From contig JBGVLZ010000032.1 of NCBI GenBank assembly GCA_045124505.1, forward strand, positions 9,278 to 73,277: 64,000 nucleotides of DNA, written 5' to 3'. The notes under the pieces were generated by a model. It searched no databases, was not told where the DNA came from, and worked only from the letters and a program-made list of their open reading frames with translations. The position numbers were made by a program, and so were the translations under genes. Below are positions 43,043-50,971 of this stretch, in pieces. This DNA comes from RGIG7213 sp045124505. GTDB taxonomy: Bacteria > Bacillota > Clostridia > Oscillospirales > CAG-272. The first letter of the stretch is position 1. Each line of letters starts with the position of its first letter.

Positions 43043-44737
43043 ATGAACACAATACCGAGAAACGAACATCCAAACCCTCAATTTGAAAGAAAAAGCTTCT
43101 TAAATCTCAACGGACAGTGGGATTTTGAAATTGACGGCGCAAACAGCGGGGAAGAACGCGGACTTATAGAAAAAGAAACGCTTTCAGATAAAATAATCGT
43201 TCCGTTTTGCCCCGAAAGTGAGCTTTCGGGAATTGCCAACACCGATTTTTTAAACCGTGTATGGTACAAAAAGCACATTACAATTGACGAAAAACAACTG
43301 TCTGGCGAAGTTATCCTGACTATAGGCGCATGTGATTATAAAACAAAAATATGGGTAAACGGCACGTTCTGTACAGAACACATCGGCGGATATACACCCA
43401 TTTCAGTTGCTATCGGCGACAAGCTCAAGGCAGGTGACAACATAATCACAATTTCAGCCGAGGACGATATACGCTCAGGCAAGCAGGCAGGCGGTAAGCA
43501 AAGCCCACGCTACGGTAACTTTGGCTGCTTCTATACAAGAACGACAGGAATCTGGCAGACTGTTATGCTCGAATTTGTGCCTAAAGCATACATTAAGTCT
43601 GTAAAATATGACTCGCTCATCACAGGCGATGTCACATTGACATCAGAAGCGGAAAACGCACACGGTATGACACTTTCAGCCGATATCATATTCAACGGCG
43701 AAACAGTGGCAAAAGGTGAATGTAAAATTGACGGCAAGTGCGCTAAAATGGCACTTAAAATAGAGGATCCTCAGCTTTGGGACACAGAAAATCCAAATCT
43801 TTACGATGTTGTACTGAAGCTCGGAAACGATACCGTTTACAGCTATTTCGGCATAAGAACAATATCATACAGCAATCACAGAATGTATCTTAACGGAAAG
43901 AGTATTTTCGGAAGATTTATTCTTGATCAGGGCTATTATCCCGACGGTGTTTACACAGCACCTACTGACGAAGCTCTGAAAAACGACATAATAATGTCAC
44001 AAAGCTGTGGATATAACGGTGCAAGACTTCACCAGAAGATATTTGAGCCCCGTTTTCTCTACCACTGCGACAAGCTCGGATATATGGTGTGGGATGAACA
44101 CGCAAACTGGGGGCTTGATATTTCAACACCCGGCGGCTGGCGAGGCTTCATCGGCGAATGGTGTGAGATAATGAAGCGTGATTATAACCATCCGTCTATC
44201 ATCGGTTGGTGTCCGTTCAACGAAACACAGAGGAATCAGGATAATGAGCTTATAAAAGCAGTTTACACGCTGACAAAGCTTACCGATCCTTCTCGCCTTT
44301 TCATAGATTGCAGCGGTTGGTTCCACGTTGACGGCGTATGCGATATGATCGACTGCCATTTGTACGAGCAGGACGTTGAAAAATTCACACGTCTTATAAG
44401 ACTTCGTGATGAGCCCGATTTTGTAGGTCATATGATGACCGAGGAGCTTTGCTTCGTTTCAGAGTTCGGCGGTGCGCACTGGGATGAAAACAACGAAAAC
44501 AGAGCCGAAAGCTGGGGCTACGGCAACGCACCTAAAACCGTTGACGATTTTATTGAAAGATATGACGGACTTGTAACGAGCCTTTTGGAAAACGATCAGA
44601 TCTGCGCTTTCTGCTATACACAGCTGACCGATGTGCATCAGGAAAAGAACGGACTTTTCTACTTTGACAGAAGACCGAAATTTGACTGCGCAAGACTCAA
44701 GGCGATAACAGCCAAAAAATCCGTTTGTGAGGACTGA
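43043..44737 (+). CDS. Glycoside hydrolase family 2 protein
   Basis: A cytosolic 564-residue GH2 enzyme of beta-galactosidase/glucuronidase type. An N-terminal jelly-roll sugar-binding domain (NLNGQWDFEIDG, VWYKKHITI, about 20-170) is followed by an Ig-like domain (about 180-265) and the TIM barrel. The acid/base Glu394 lies in PFNETQRNQ and the nucleophile Glu474 in SEFGGAHW. It is short for the family, lacking the C-terminal beta-galactosidase domains. The sugar specificity cannot be told from sequence. Confidence 0.87.
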   Translation: MNTIPRNEHPNPQFERKSFLNLNGQWDFEIDGANSGEERGLIEKETLSDKIIVPFCPESELSGIANTDFLNRVWYKKHITIDEKQLSGEVILTIGACDYKTKIWVNGTFCTEHIGGYTPISVAIGDKLKAGDNIITISAEDDIRSGKQAGGKQSPRYGNFGCFYTRTTGIWQTVMLEFVPKAYIKSVKYDSLITGDVTLTSEAENAHGMTLSADIIFNGETVAKGECKIDGKCAKMALKIEDPQLWDTENPNLYDVVLKLGNDTVYSYFGIRTISYSNHRMYLNGKSIFGRFILDQGYYPDGVYTAPTDEALKNDIIMSQSCGYNGARLHQKIFEPRFLYHCDKLGYMVWDEHANWGLDISTPGGWRGFIGEWCEIMKRDYNHPSIIGWCPFNETQRNQDNELIKAVYTLTKLTDPSRLFIDCSGWFHVDGVCDMIDCHLYEQDVEKFTRLIRLRDEPDFVGHMMTEELCFVSEFGGAHWDENNENRAESWGYGNAPKTVDDFIERYDGLVTSLLENDQICAFCYTQLTDVHQEKNGLFYFDRRPKFDCARLKAITAKKSVCED

Positions 44738-44787
44738 AATACCGATTAAATTCGCCATTTATTTCCATTTTTTACATTTTGTTGGTC

Positions 44788-44799
44788 ATTGTGCACAAT
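44788..44799. promoter_or_regulatory. Palindrome upstream of spo0A
   Basis: ATTGTGCACAAT is a perfect 12-bp palindrome 43 bases upstream of the spo0A -35 box, in a 173-bp AT-rich gap. It may be a regulator site. Confidence 0.35.
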
Positions 44800-44841
44800 T
44801 ACCAAGTGTAAAATTCGTTGAAATTTAAGCAAAGAAAAGTA

Positions 44842-44870
44842 TTGCAAATATTTCCAAAATATGGTAATAT
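44842..44870 (+). promoter_or_regulatory. Promoter of spo0A
   Basis: TTGCAA (44842-44847) and TAATAT (44865-44870) have a 17-base spacer; AGAAAGGA precedes the ATG at 44911. Confidence 0.65.
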
Positions 44871-44910
44871 AGTGCTGTAAAAACCAGTATATTACAGAAA
44901 GGAAATAATT

Positions 44911-45687
44911 ATGGAACAAAGAATCAAGATACTTGTAGCCGATGCAAATCTTGAGTTCAAAATGCAATGCCGTGAAAATTTCAAAAAAAGCATAAATTGC
45001 AGCGTTGACGAATCATCAAACGGTGAAGACGCTCTTGAAAAAATAAAGCACGGAAAATATGATTTTGTACTGTGTGATACATGGCTACCAAGAATTGACG
45101 GCATACATGTCGTAAAAGAAGCGAAAAAACGCTTCGGCGCAGATAATTGTCCCGACTTCATTATACTGTCGGTGATAAATAATCAGAATATCTATATTGA
45201 GGCAGACGAGGCAGGGGCATCATACTGTATGACAAAGCCTGTTGATTTCAGTGTGCTTATCGATCGCATGCGCCGTTTGTATGCAATGAAAAACAACTCC
45301 GACACATCTTTTTCAAGACCTTCACTTGACGATAACGTAATGGAAACACAGATAACAAAAATAATACACGAAATAGGTGTACCTGCACATATAAAGGGTT
45401 ATCAGTACTTACGATCCGCAATTTTAATGTCGGTAAAGGACAGTTCCATAATAAACTCTGTCACAAAGGTCTTGTATCCCGAGGTTGCAAAAGCGTACAG
45501 CACCACACCCTCACGTGTTGAGCGTGCAATACGTCATGCAATAGAGGTAGCATGGGACAGAGGAGATGTTGACGTTCTCAACTCCTACTTTGGATACACT
45601 ATACAAAACAACCGAGGTAAACCGACAAACAGCGAGTTTATTGCAATGATCGCAGATAACTTACGTTTGAAAAACAACATAAGATAA
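44911..45687 (+). CDS. spo0A: Sporulation master regulator Spo0A
   Basis: A 258-residue response regulator controlling sporulation and stationary-phase genes. The receiver domain (1-125) has the phosphoacceptor Asp56 in VLCDTWLPRIDG and Lys in MTKPVD. The C-terminal domain has the Spo0A-specific GVPAHIKGYQYLRSAI, then SRVERAIRHAIEVAWDRGDV and the PTNSEFIAMIADNLRLKN end. In the acidic pocket the second Asp of the usual ADDN is Ala (ADAN, A12). That residue normally helps bind Mg, so phosphorylation may be altered. Confidence 0.93.
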   Translation: MEQRIKILVADANLEFKMQCRENFKKSINCSVDESSNGEDALEKIKHGKYDFVLCDTWLPRIDGIHVVKEAKKRFGADNCPDFIILSVINNQNIYIEADEAGASYCMTKPVDFSVLIDRMRRLYAMKNNSDTSFSRPSLDDNVMETQITKIIHEIGVPAHIKGYQYLRSAILMSVKDSSIINSVTKVLYPEVAKAYSTTPSRVERAIRHAIEVAWDRGDVDVLNSYFGYTIQNNRGKPTNSEFIAMIADNLRLKNNIR

Positions 45688-45710
45688 TATTGCAAACAGA
45701 GGTTTACCGT

Positions 45711-45739
45711 GAGTTAAACCGACAACGGAGGTTTAACTC
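45711..45739 (+). other. Hairpin enclosing the ribosome site of the spo0A-tail copy
   Basis: GAGTTAAACC (45711-45720) pairs perfectly with GGTTTAACTC (45730-45739) around GACAACGGA. The GGAGG that precedes the TTG at 45741 lies in its loop and 3' arm. There is no T run, so it is not a terminator by itself. Confidence 0.55.
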
Positions 45740-45740
45740 A

Positions 45741-45815
45741 TTGGTAACACCGACAAACAGCGAGTTCATCGCAATGATTGCAGATAATCTGCGACTAAAA
45801 AACAATATAAGATAA
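45741..45815 (+). pseudogene. Duplicated 3' end of spo0A
   Basis: Bases 45750-45815 repeat the last 66 bases of spo0A (45622-45687). Ten bases in eight codons differ, and every difference is synonymous, so both encode PTNSEFIAMIADNLRLKNNI plus Arg and stop. A TTG at 45741 with GGAGG 9 bases upstream would give a 24-residue peptide. It may be the remnant of a second spo0A or a small expressed peptide. Confidence 0.7.
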
Positions 45816-45851
45816 TACCGTTTTTATTACGGACACCCCGAAATTAATGCT

Positions 45852-45886
45852 TCTGCATCCCCGCCCCCCTCGGCGGGGGATGCAGA
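45852..45886. repeat. GC-rich hairpin
   Basis: TCTGCATCCCCGCC pairs with GGCGGGGGATGCAGA (one bulged G) around a 6-base loop. No T run follows directly; a second small GATTTCT/AGAAATC hairpin is adjacent. It may be a repeat or a rho-type end. Confidence 0.55.
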
Positions 45887-45915
45887 GATTTCTTTCAGAA
45901 ATCAATCAGATAAAC

Positions 45916-45946
45916 AAAAAGATACTCGTTGAATGAGTATCTTTTT
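45916..45946. terminator. Bidirectional terminator between spo0A and the M28 gene
   Basis: AAAAAGATACTC (45916-45927) and GAGTATCTTTTT (45935-45946) form a perfect 12-bp stem with A and T flanks, between converging genes. Confidence 0.85.
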
Positions 45947-45956
45947 ATATATTCAG

Positions 45957-46922
45957 TTATTTTTCGCTCATAAGCTTTGTAAACTCTATGGAACGCTCTA
46001 CAAGATAAGCTATATTTTTTTCTTCAAAAATTGTATCTTTACCCGTATGTATGCGGTCCATATATAAGATTCCACGCTTTGATTTTTTAAGAGCTGCTAC
46101 ACCGACACCGTTTACAAAGCTTGCCTGGTCTGACGGATAAAATACATTTTTATCAGCAACATCAACATTCATCATATCATTCGGTGTATATGATTTTTCA
46201 AGGTCATTTTTAAGATGGCTTGCTTTTTTGTTAACAGCGAAAAGAATTGTATCCCCGTCCGATACGCAATCAAAGTTTATGACAAGTCCATTCTTTTTGA
46301 AGTTTTTATGCTTCGACGCATATGAGTTTGAGCCTATGAGTCCTGCCTCCTCAAGGTCAAAAAGTATGTATGCGGCATCGTTTTTGTGCTCGGCAGGCAT
46401 ACTTGCCATAAGCTCCAAAAGTGTTACAACACCCGATGTATTGTCATTTGCCGTGTGCTTATTTGCAGGACCTGCTATCATCAAACCTATAACGGCAAAT
46501 AGTATTATTTCAAATGACCAAAAAAATATAGATCCACCCACCATCCAGTTTTTCGCACCGAACCATGACTCCGCAAGCGGAGTAAACAGTTGATCTGCAA
46601 GCACAGCACCGCCGAAAGCTATTGCAAACATGGCAAGCGTCAAAAAAATCTGATACAACAAATATATACCGATTTTTTTCGGTGTTATAAAATTGGGAAA
46701 AGGAAGCCACGCACACGTGTCATAATGTGCGGTATAGACAACCTTGGCACTTTCGGGATCACCGACGACAATATTTCTTGCGCCAAATGAGCCTTTCTCG
46801 ATATTTACATCATAGCCGTGCTTCGCACACTCACCCTTTACAAACTCAATAAAGGCAGTTTTTTTCTTTTTGCCTTTTCTCACCTGATAATTTTCAAGTA
46901 TTATATTTGAATAATATGACAT
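45957..46922 (-). CDS. Membrane-anchored M28 family zinc peptidase
   Basis: A 321-residue aminopeptidase-type protein. Metal ligands are His and Asp in YTAHYDTCAW near residue 66 and again in HTANDNTSGV near 155, Glu in LFDLEEAGLIGS and a His in MDRIHTGKDT. Two or three membrane helices (IFLTLAMFAIAFGGAVLADQ and FEIILFAVIGLMIAG) are inserted between the first and second ligands, an unusual arrangement placing the enzyme at the membrane. It stands alone with its own promoter. Confidence 0.78.
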   Translation of the reverse strand: MSYYSNIILENYQVRKGKKKKTAFIEFVKGECAKHGYDVNIEKGSFGARNIVVGDPESAKVVYTAHYDTCAWLPFPNFITPKKIGIYLLYQIFLTLAMFAIAFGGAVLADQLFTPLAESWFGAKNWMVGGSIFFWSFEIILFAVIGLMIAGPANKHTANDNTSGVVTLLELMASMPAEHKNDAAYILFDLEEAGLIGSNSYASKHKNFKKNGLVINFDCVSDGDTILFAVNKKASHLKNDLEKSYTPNDMMNVDVADKNVFYPSDQASFVNGVGVAALKKSKRGILYMDRIHTGKDTIFEEKNIAYLVERSIEFTKLMSEK

Positions 46923-46951
46923 TTTAAACTCCTTAAATTCTGCATATCACC

Positions 46952-46980
46952 ACTATACCATATGGTATAAGCTTTTGCAA
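46952..46980 (-). promoter_or_regulatory. Promoter and palindromic operator of the M28 gene
   Basis: On the minus strand TTGCAA (46975-46980) and TATAGT (46952-46957) have a 17-base spacer. A perfect 16-bp palindrome, TATACCATATGGTATA (46954-46969), covers the spacer and -10 box, a typical repressor position. Confidence 0.55.
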
Positions 46981-47061
46981 GTTAAAATTTACAATATTCG
47001 ATTTAATTCCACCGTATTTTTCAATATAATTAAATAATCATTTGTTTACGGAAGAATTAAT

Positions 47062-47799
47062 ATGTATACAATAGGAATTAAGAACAACAAAACCACCTTT
47101 TACAGGGGCATGAAAGACGGAATACCGATAGGGCTTGGGTATTTGGCAGTGTCGTTTTCCCTCGGTATTGCCGCAAAAAATGCAGGACTTTCAGCCTTTC
47201 AAGGACTCCTTGCAAGCTTTTTATGCAGTGCCTCAGCAGGTGAATATGCAGGCTTTACAGTTATTGCCTCAGATGCTTCATACCTCTCAATTGCACTTGC
47301 AACGCTTGTTGCAAACATCAGATATTTACTTATGGGGTGTGCCCTTTCACAGCGTCTTGACGAAAAAACACCGCTACGCCACAGGCTTTTGATGGCTTTT
47401 CATCTTACAGACGAGCTTTTCGGAATCGCAATATCAAGAAAAACAGAAATAAATCCATACTACAGCTTCGGTGCCGCACTCACTGCCGCACCGCCGTGGG
47501 CGGTCGGTACGATGCTCGGTGTAATTGCAGGAAGTCTTTTGCCTGACAGATTTGTAAGTGCGTTCAGCGTTGCCCTCTACGGTATGTTTTTGGCGGTAAT
47601 AATTCCGAAAGCAAAGGAAGACCGCACGGTTTTTGCCGTGGTTATCGTTTCATTTGCTTTGAGCCTCACAGCATCGCTTCTCCCCGTCACATCACAGCTT
47701 AGCGAGGGTATAAGAACGGTCATTTTAACACTTATAATATCAAGTGCGGCGGCAATTTTCTTCCCCGTAAAGGACGAGGAGGCAGAAAATGAGGCATAA
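47062..47799 (+). CDS. azlC: Branched-chain amino acid exporter, AzlC subunit
   Basis: The larger subunit of the AzlCD exporter of branched-chain amino acids and analogues. 245 residues, about six membrane helices; the family signature PIGLGYLAVSFSLGIAAKNA and LASFLCSASAGEYAGFTVIA are present. It overlaps azlD by 11 bases. The TATAAT near 47028 lacks a clear -35 box. Confidence 0.87.
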   Translation: MYTIGIKNNKTTFYRGMKDGIPIGLGYLAVSFSLGIAAKNAGLSAFQGLLASFLCSASAGEYAGFTVIASDASYLSIALATLVANIRYLLMGCALSQRLDEKTPLRHRLLMAFHLTDELFGIAISRKTEINPYYSFGAALTAAPPWAVGTMLGVIAGSLLPDRFVSAFSVALYGMFLAVIIPKAKEDRTVFAVVIVSFALSLTASLLPVTSQLSEGIRTVILTLIISSAAAIFFPVKDEEAENEA

Positions 47800-48097
47800 C
47801 ATATATATTTACATATTTATAATGGCGGCTGTCACGTATCTTATCCGTGTTACCCCACTGACTTTAATAAGACGGCAGATAAAAAACACCTTTATCCGTT
47901 CATTTTTATATTACGTGCCGTATGTAACGCTTTCGGTTATGACCTTCCCTGCGATCATCCACGCAACGCAATCGCCGTATTCGGGTATTTTAGCGCTTGC
48001 CGTCGGTATTGTTGCCGCGTGGCGGGGCTGGGATCTTTTCCGTGTTGCCTTGTGCGCCTGCGGTGCGGTATTGTTGCTTGAATTTTTTATTATTTAA
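47789..48097 (+). CDS. azlD: Branched-chain amino acid exporter, AzlD subunit
   Basis: The small partner of AzlC: 102 residues with three to four helices and the typical VTYLIRVTPLTLIRR and YYVPYVTLSVMTFPAI. Overlap with azlC implies coupled translation. Confidence 0.87.
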   Translation: MRHNIYIYIFIMAAVTYLIRVTPLTLIRRQIKNTFIRSFLYYVPYVTLSVMTFPAIIHATQSPYSGILALAVGIVAAWRGWDLFRVALCACGAVLLLEFFII

Positions 48098-48118
48098 ATT
48101 TAATCCAATAACGGTTTT

Positions 48119-48148
48119 AACACGGACAATTCGTGAATTGCCCGTGTT
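48119..48148 (+). terminator. Terminator after azlD
   Basis: AACACGGACAATTC pairs with GAATTGCCCGTGTT (one A-C mismatch) around GT and is followed by GTTTTGC. Confidence 0.75.
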
Positions 48149-48177
48149 GTTTTGCTTAAAATGAAGATTCGCAAAAT

Positions 48178-48271
48178 AGATTTCCGAAGGAAATCTGCGC
48201 CCCTTGTCCGCAGGCAGTTGACAGGCGTACGTAGTTCGCCACGTCAACTGTGGGGGGTGCGGACGGGGCGC
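48178..48271. repeat. Paired hairpins: a small stem and a ~75-nt long hairpin
   Basis: AGATTTCC-GAA-GGAAATCT (48178-48196) is followed directly by a long hairpin: GCGCCCC/GGGGCGC, GTCCGCA/TGCGGAC, CAGTTGAC/GTCAACTG and GGCG/CGCC nested from 48197 to 48271. No gene lies in the 48098-48315 gap. It looks like a mobile repeat or structured RNA between converging genes. Confidence 0.65.
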
Positions 48272-48315
48272 ACTAAAACAGCAATACTATATCAATAGTG
48301 CGACAAAATACTGCT

Positions 48316-48939
48316 TCAAAAATCGCTCTTTTTGTACTGGCTTAACGAAAGATGATACGACAGAAAAGCAGACAAAACAAATATACAAAACAATACAGTC
48401 AGAAAAGGTGCCAAACCGTCAAGTGACAACAGCTCTTTATTTTCAATAAACATTATACCCAAACTACCGGAAAAAGCACCTATCAGAAAATACATTATTC
48501 CCACGATCTTGCCCCGAAGCTTGAAGTAAAGCGGAAGCAAGAAAAAGGATATTATATAAGACGCCAATATAACAACGATCGCAAAAACGGACACACTTGT
48601 GAAAAACGGTACGTCAAATATAATATTTCGTAACCCCATTGAAAGAAGAAACATAACGAGCAAACTGACCTTGATACCCACATCAAGTATGTATTTTGAC
48701 AAAACTATTTCTCTTTCACTGCACGGAAGACTGAACGCATATTTTCCCCAGCCTGCTTCCTCAAGGTGCCACAAGGTGAAAGCGACCGCACAACCCAATA
48801 TACACGGATAAAAGAACATCGGTGCGATAATATCGACGAAAATTCCGCCGATCCAGATGATGAAAAATATCACCGCTGTTATTTTTATATTCTTGTTTAA
48901 AGTATACCAATTCTTTAAGAACAAACCTTTTATCTTCAT
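48316..48939 (-). CDS. ABC-2-type permease-like membrane protein
   Basis: A 207-residue protein with about six helices. It starts MKIKGLFLKNWYTL and contains LPCSEREIVLSKYILDVG, both closely echoed in the upstream gene at 48949 (MKVKGLFLKEVYAQ, LPCSTKEIILSKYIF). The two are probably tandem paralogues forming the membrane channel for the ATPase at 49569. It lies 9 bases after its paralogue. The substrate is unknown. Confidence 0.75.
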   Translation of the reverse strand: MKIKGLFLKNWYTLNKNIKITAVIFFIIWIGGIFVDIIAPMFFYPCILGCAVAFTLWHLEEAGWGKYAFSLPCSEREIVLSKYILDVGIKVSLLVMFLLSMGLRNIIFDVPFFTSVSVFAIVVILASYIISFFLLPLYFKLRGKIVGIMYFLIGAFSGSLGIMFIENKELLSLDGLAPFLTVLFCIFVLSAFLSYHLSLSQYKKSDF

Positions 48940-48948
48940 TTTTTCTCC

Positions 48949-49572
48949 TTAATCAAGCTCTTGCTTTTCGTAGAGTTTTACGGTGATGTGATACGTTACG
49001 GGAATTGAAACAAGCATCACAATAAACAAAACGATCACAGGAATCACACCAATATTCAAAACTATATTTTCATTAAAAAACAGCATATTTACAGCGATTC
49101 CCGATACACCGCCGATAGCTGCGCAAGCAGCCACAAGAGCTTTGTTTGCCAATTTGAAGTATAACGGCATAAGACAATACATTACAGTATACACCGCAAA
49201 AATAAGCACCAAATTAAATGCAAATTCATCTGAGATAAATTCAAAATCAAATACAAGGCTTCCGATAAATCTTGCGCCGACCATCAATAATGACGTTGTA
49301 AAATTCCATCCCGAAGCGAATATATATTTTGATAAAATTATCTCTTTTGTGCTGCACGGCAAGCCGTAAGCATATTTTTCCCAGCCTTTTTCGTCAAGGG
49401 TGAAGCTGTTCACACCTACACTGCTTGCTATAAAGCAAGGAAAAAGCATCATAGGACCAAGCACATCAGATAAAAACAAATCGACAGAAAAAGCAGCAAG
49501 CATTATAGAATATGCTATGATCGTGAATTTCTGTGCATAAACTTCTTTTAGAAAAAGTCCTTTGACCTTCAT
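48949..49572 (-). CDS. ABC-2-type permease-like membrane protein, paralogue
   Basis: A 207-residue, six-helix protein, paralogous to the next gene downstream. The ATG overlaps the stop of the ATPase gene (ATGA), as expected for subunits of one exporter. The family resembles permeases of YtrA/GntR-controlled ABC systems in Firmicutes. Confidence 0.75.
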   Translation of the reverse strand: MKVKGLFLKEVYAQKFTIIAYSIMLAAFSVDLFLSDVLGPMMLFPCFIASSVGVNSFTLDEKGWEKYAYGLPCSTKEIILSKYIFASGWNFTTSLLMVGARFIGSLVFDFEFISDEFAFNLVLIFAVYTVMYCLMPLYFKLANKALVAACAAIGGVSGIAVNMLFFNENIVLNIGVIPVIVLFIVMLVSIPVTYHITVKLYEKQELD

Positions 49573-50414
49573 TCCTTGTTCTCCTTTATCATCGACACGA
49601 ACAGCTCTTCGAGTCCTACGGCACTTACGGAAAACGTGTCGGGCAAAAGGTCACGCTTAACAATTGCTTCCGCACCGTAAGGTGTTATTTTTTTGTGCTT
49701 TACAGCATCTTCATTGATATCCGAAAGCTCTTCTTCCGTACAGCGTAGTATACCGTACTGCGAGAGTAAAACGTCCTTTTCCTCGCAAAGCATCAGACGT
49801 CCGCTGTGTATAAATGCGATATAGTCGCACAGCTTTTCAAGGTCACTGACGATGTGTGAGGATATTAAAATTGAGTGTGATTCGTCCCTTGTGAAGTCAT
49901 AGAGCATTTCCACAAGCTCGTCACGCACAACGGGGTCAAGTCCTGCCGTCGGCTCATCAAGCAGCAACAGCTTTGCATCATGCGAAAGTGCAACAGCAAT
50001 ACCGAGCTTCATTTTCATACCCTTTGAAAATTTCTGTATTTTTCTGTCGGTCGGCACGGAGAGCTTTTCAAGCAGTTTTTTATATTCCTCGCTGTCCCAG
50101 TTTTTGAAGATGTGCTTCATAACCTTATCAACCTGAAGCGCATTCATTTCATTCGGTATTCCAAGCTCATCAAATACAACGCCGATGTCTTCTTTTGTAA
50201 GCGCACCGCCGTCTATGTGGTCACGTCCGAGAATTTTGATGCTTCCCGCATCCTTTTTGACGATGTTCAGTATCAACTTAAAAATCGTACTTTTACCCGA
50301 ACCGTTTTCCCCGACAAGTCCCATTACACAGCCTGACGGTAAAGTAAGGCTTACCCCATCAAGTGTGAAGCTTTTATATTTTTTTGTAAGATCTTTTATT
50401 TCAAGTGCATTCAT
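49569..50414 (-). CDS. ABC transporter ATP-binding protein
   Basis: A 281-residue ATPase: Walker A GENGSGKSTIFKL near residue 35, a signature variant KFSKGMKMKLGIAVALSHDA, Walker B LLLLDEPTAGLDP and switch His in ISSHIVSDLEKL. It is of the exporter type seen with GntR/YtrA regulators. Start and stop overlap both neighbours by 4 bases. Confidence 0.88.
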   Translation of the reverse strand: MNALEIKDLTKKYKSFTLDGVSLTLPSGCVMGLVGENGSGKSTIFKLILNIVKKDAGSIKILGRDHIDGGALTKEDIGVVFDELGIPNEMNALQVDKVMKHIFKNWDSEEYKKLLEKLSVPTDRKIQKFSKGMKMKLGIAVALSHDAKLLLLDEPTAGLDPVVRDELVEMLYDFTRDESHSILISSHIVSDLEKLCDYIAFIHSGRLMLCEEKDVLLSQYGILRCTEEELSDINEDAVKHKKITPYGAEAIVKRDLLPDTFSVSAVGLEELFVSMIKENKE

Positions 50415-50788
50415 TTTGATTCCTCCATACTGAATCTGACCATTTCAATAATTTCATCTGTGCTTAAATTACACGATGTAGCAAGCTTTGCTATTTCATC
50501 GATGTGGTTTTCTATTTTTTTGAGGTTTTCCTCACGTAAAAGCTCAACATTTTTCGGCGCAACATAGCACCCTTTTGCCGCAACTGTATATATAAAGCCT
50601 TCTCTTTCAAGCTCGTCATACGCACGCTTTGTTGTGATAAAGCTTATTTTCAGATCCTTTGCAAGCCCTCGTATCGACGGCAACGGATCATTTTCTTTAA
50701 GCGTACCGTTTATTATCTGTTCTTTTATCTGCGAATATATCTGATCGTATATCGGACACCCACTTTTATTATCAATAAATATATTCAT
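50411..50788 (-). CDS. GntR-family regulator, YtrA type
   Basis: A 125-residue regulator with an N-terminal winged helix (IYSQIKEQIINGTLKENDPL, LPSIRGLAKDLKISFITTKR) and a short C-terminal helical tail typical of the YtrA subfamily. It is first in the ABC exporter operon and probably represses it through the palindrome at 50806. The ATG at 50788 follows a GTG 3 bases earlier; either could start. Confidence 0.85.
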   Translation of the reverse strand: MNIFIDNKSGCPIYDQIYSQIKEQIINGTLKENDPLPSIRGLAKDLKISFITTKRAYDELEREGFIYTVAAKGCYVAPKNVELLREENLKKIENHIDEIAKLATSCNLSTDEIIEMVRFSMEESK

Positions 50789-50805
50789 CACGCATCTCCT
50801 TTCAT

Positions 50806-50846
50806 CTGTATATATACAGTATATACAGTTATATCAGTTTTGTCAA
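50806..50846 (-). promoter_or_regulatory. Promoter and operator of the GntR-ABC operon
   Basis: On the minus strand TTGACA (50841-50846) and TATACT (50818-50823) have a 17-base spacer. CTGTATATATACAG, a perfect 14-bp palindrome at 50806-50819, overlaps the -10 box and start site, and a half-site repeat lies just upstream. This is the expected place for a YtrA-type repressor. Confidence 0.8.
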
Positions 50847-50912
50847 GTACTTTTTAAAAAAAAATATATTTTCCATACAAATCCGCATTATAAAAAATCA
50901 TGGCTTATCGTC

Positions 50913-50941
50913 TTGACATTTTTCTCTTTATTAAGTATAAT
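50913..50941 (+). promoter_or_regulatory. Consensus promoter of the acyltransferase gene
   Basis: TTGACA (50913-50918) and TATAAT (50936-50941) are perfect boxes with a 17-base spacer, 30 bases before the ATG. Confidence 0.85.
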
Positions 50942-50971
50942 TAAAATGATACTTAAATTTGAGGGTAACAT

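Noticed and set aside
45741..45815. A second complete spo0A gene
   Set aside because: Only the last 22 codons are repeated; no receiver or DNA-recognition helix is present between 45688 and 45740.
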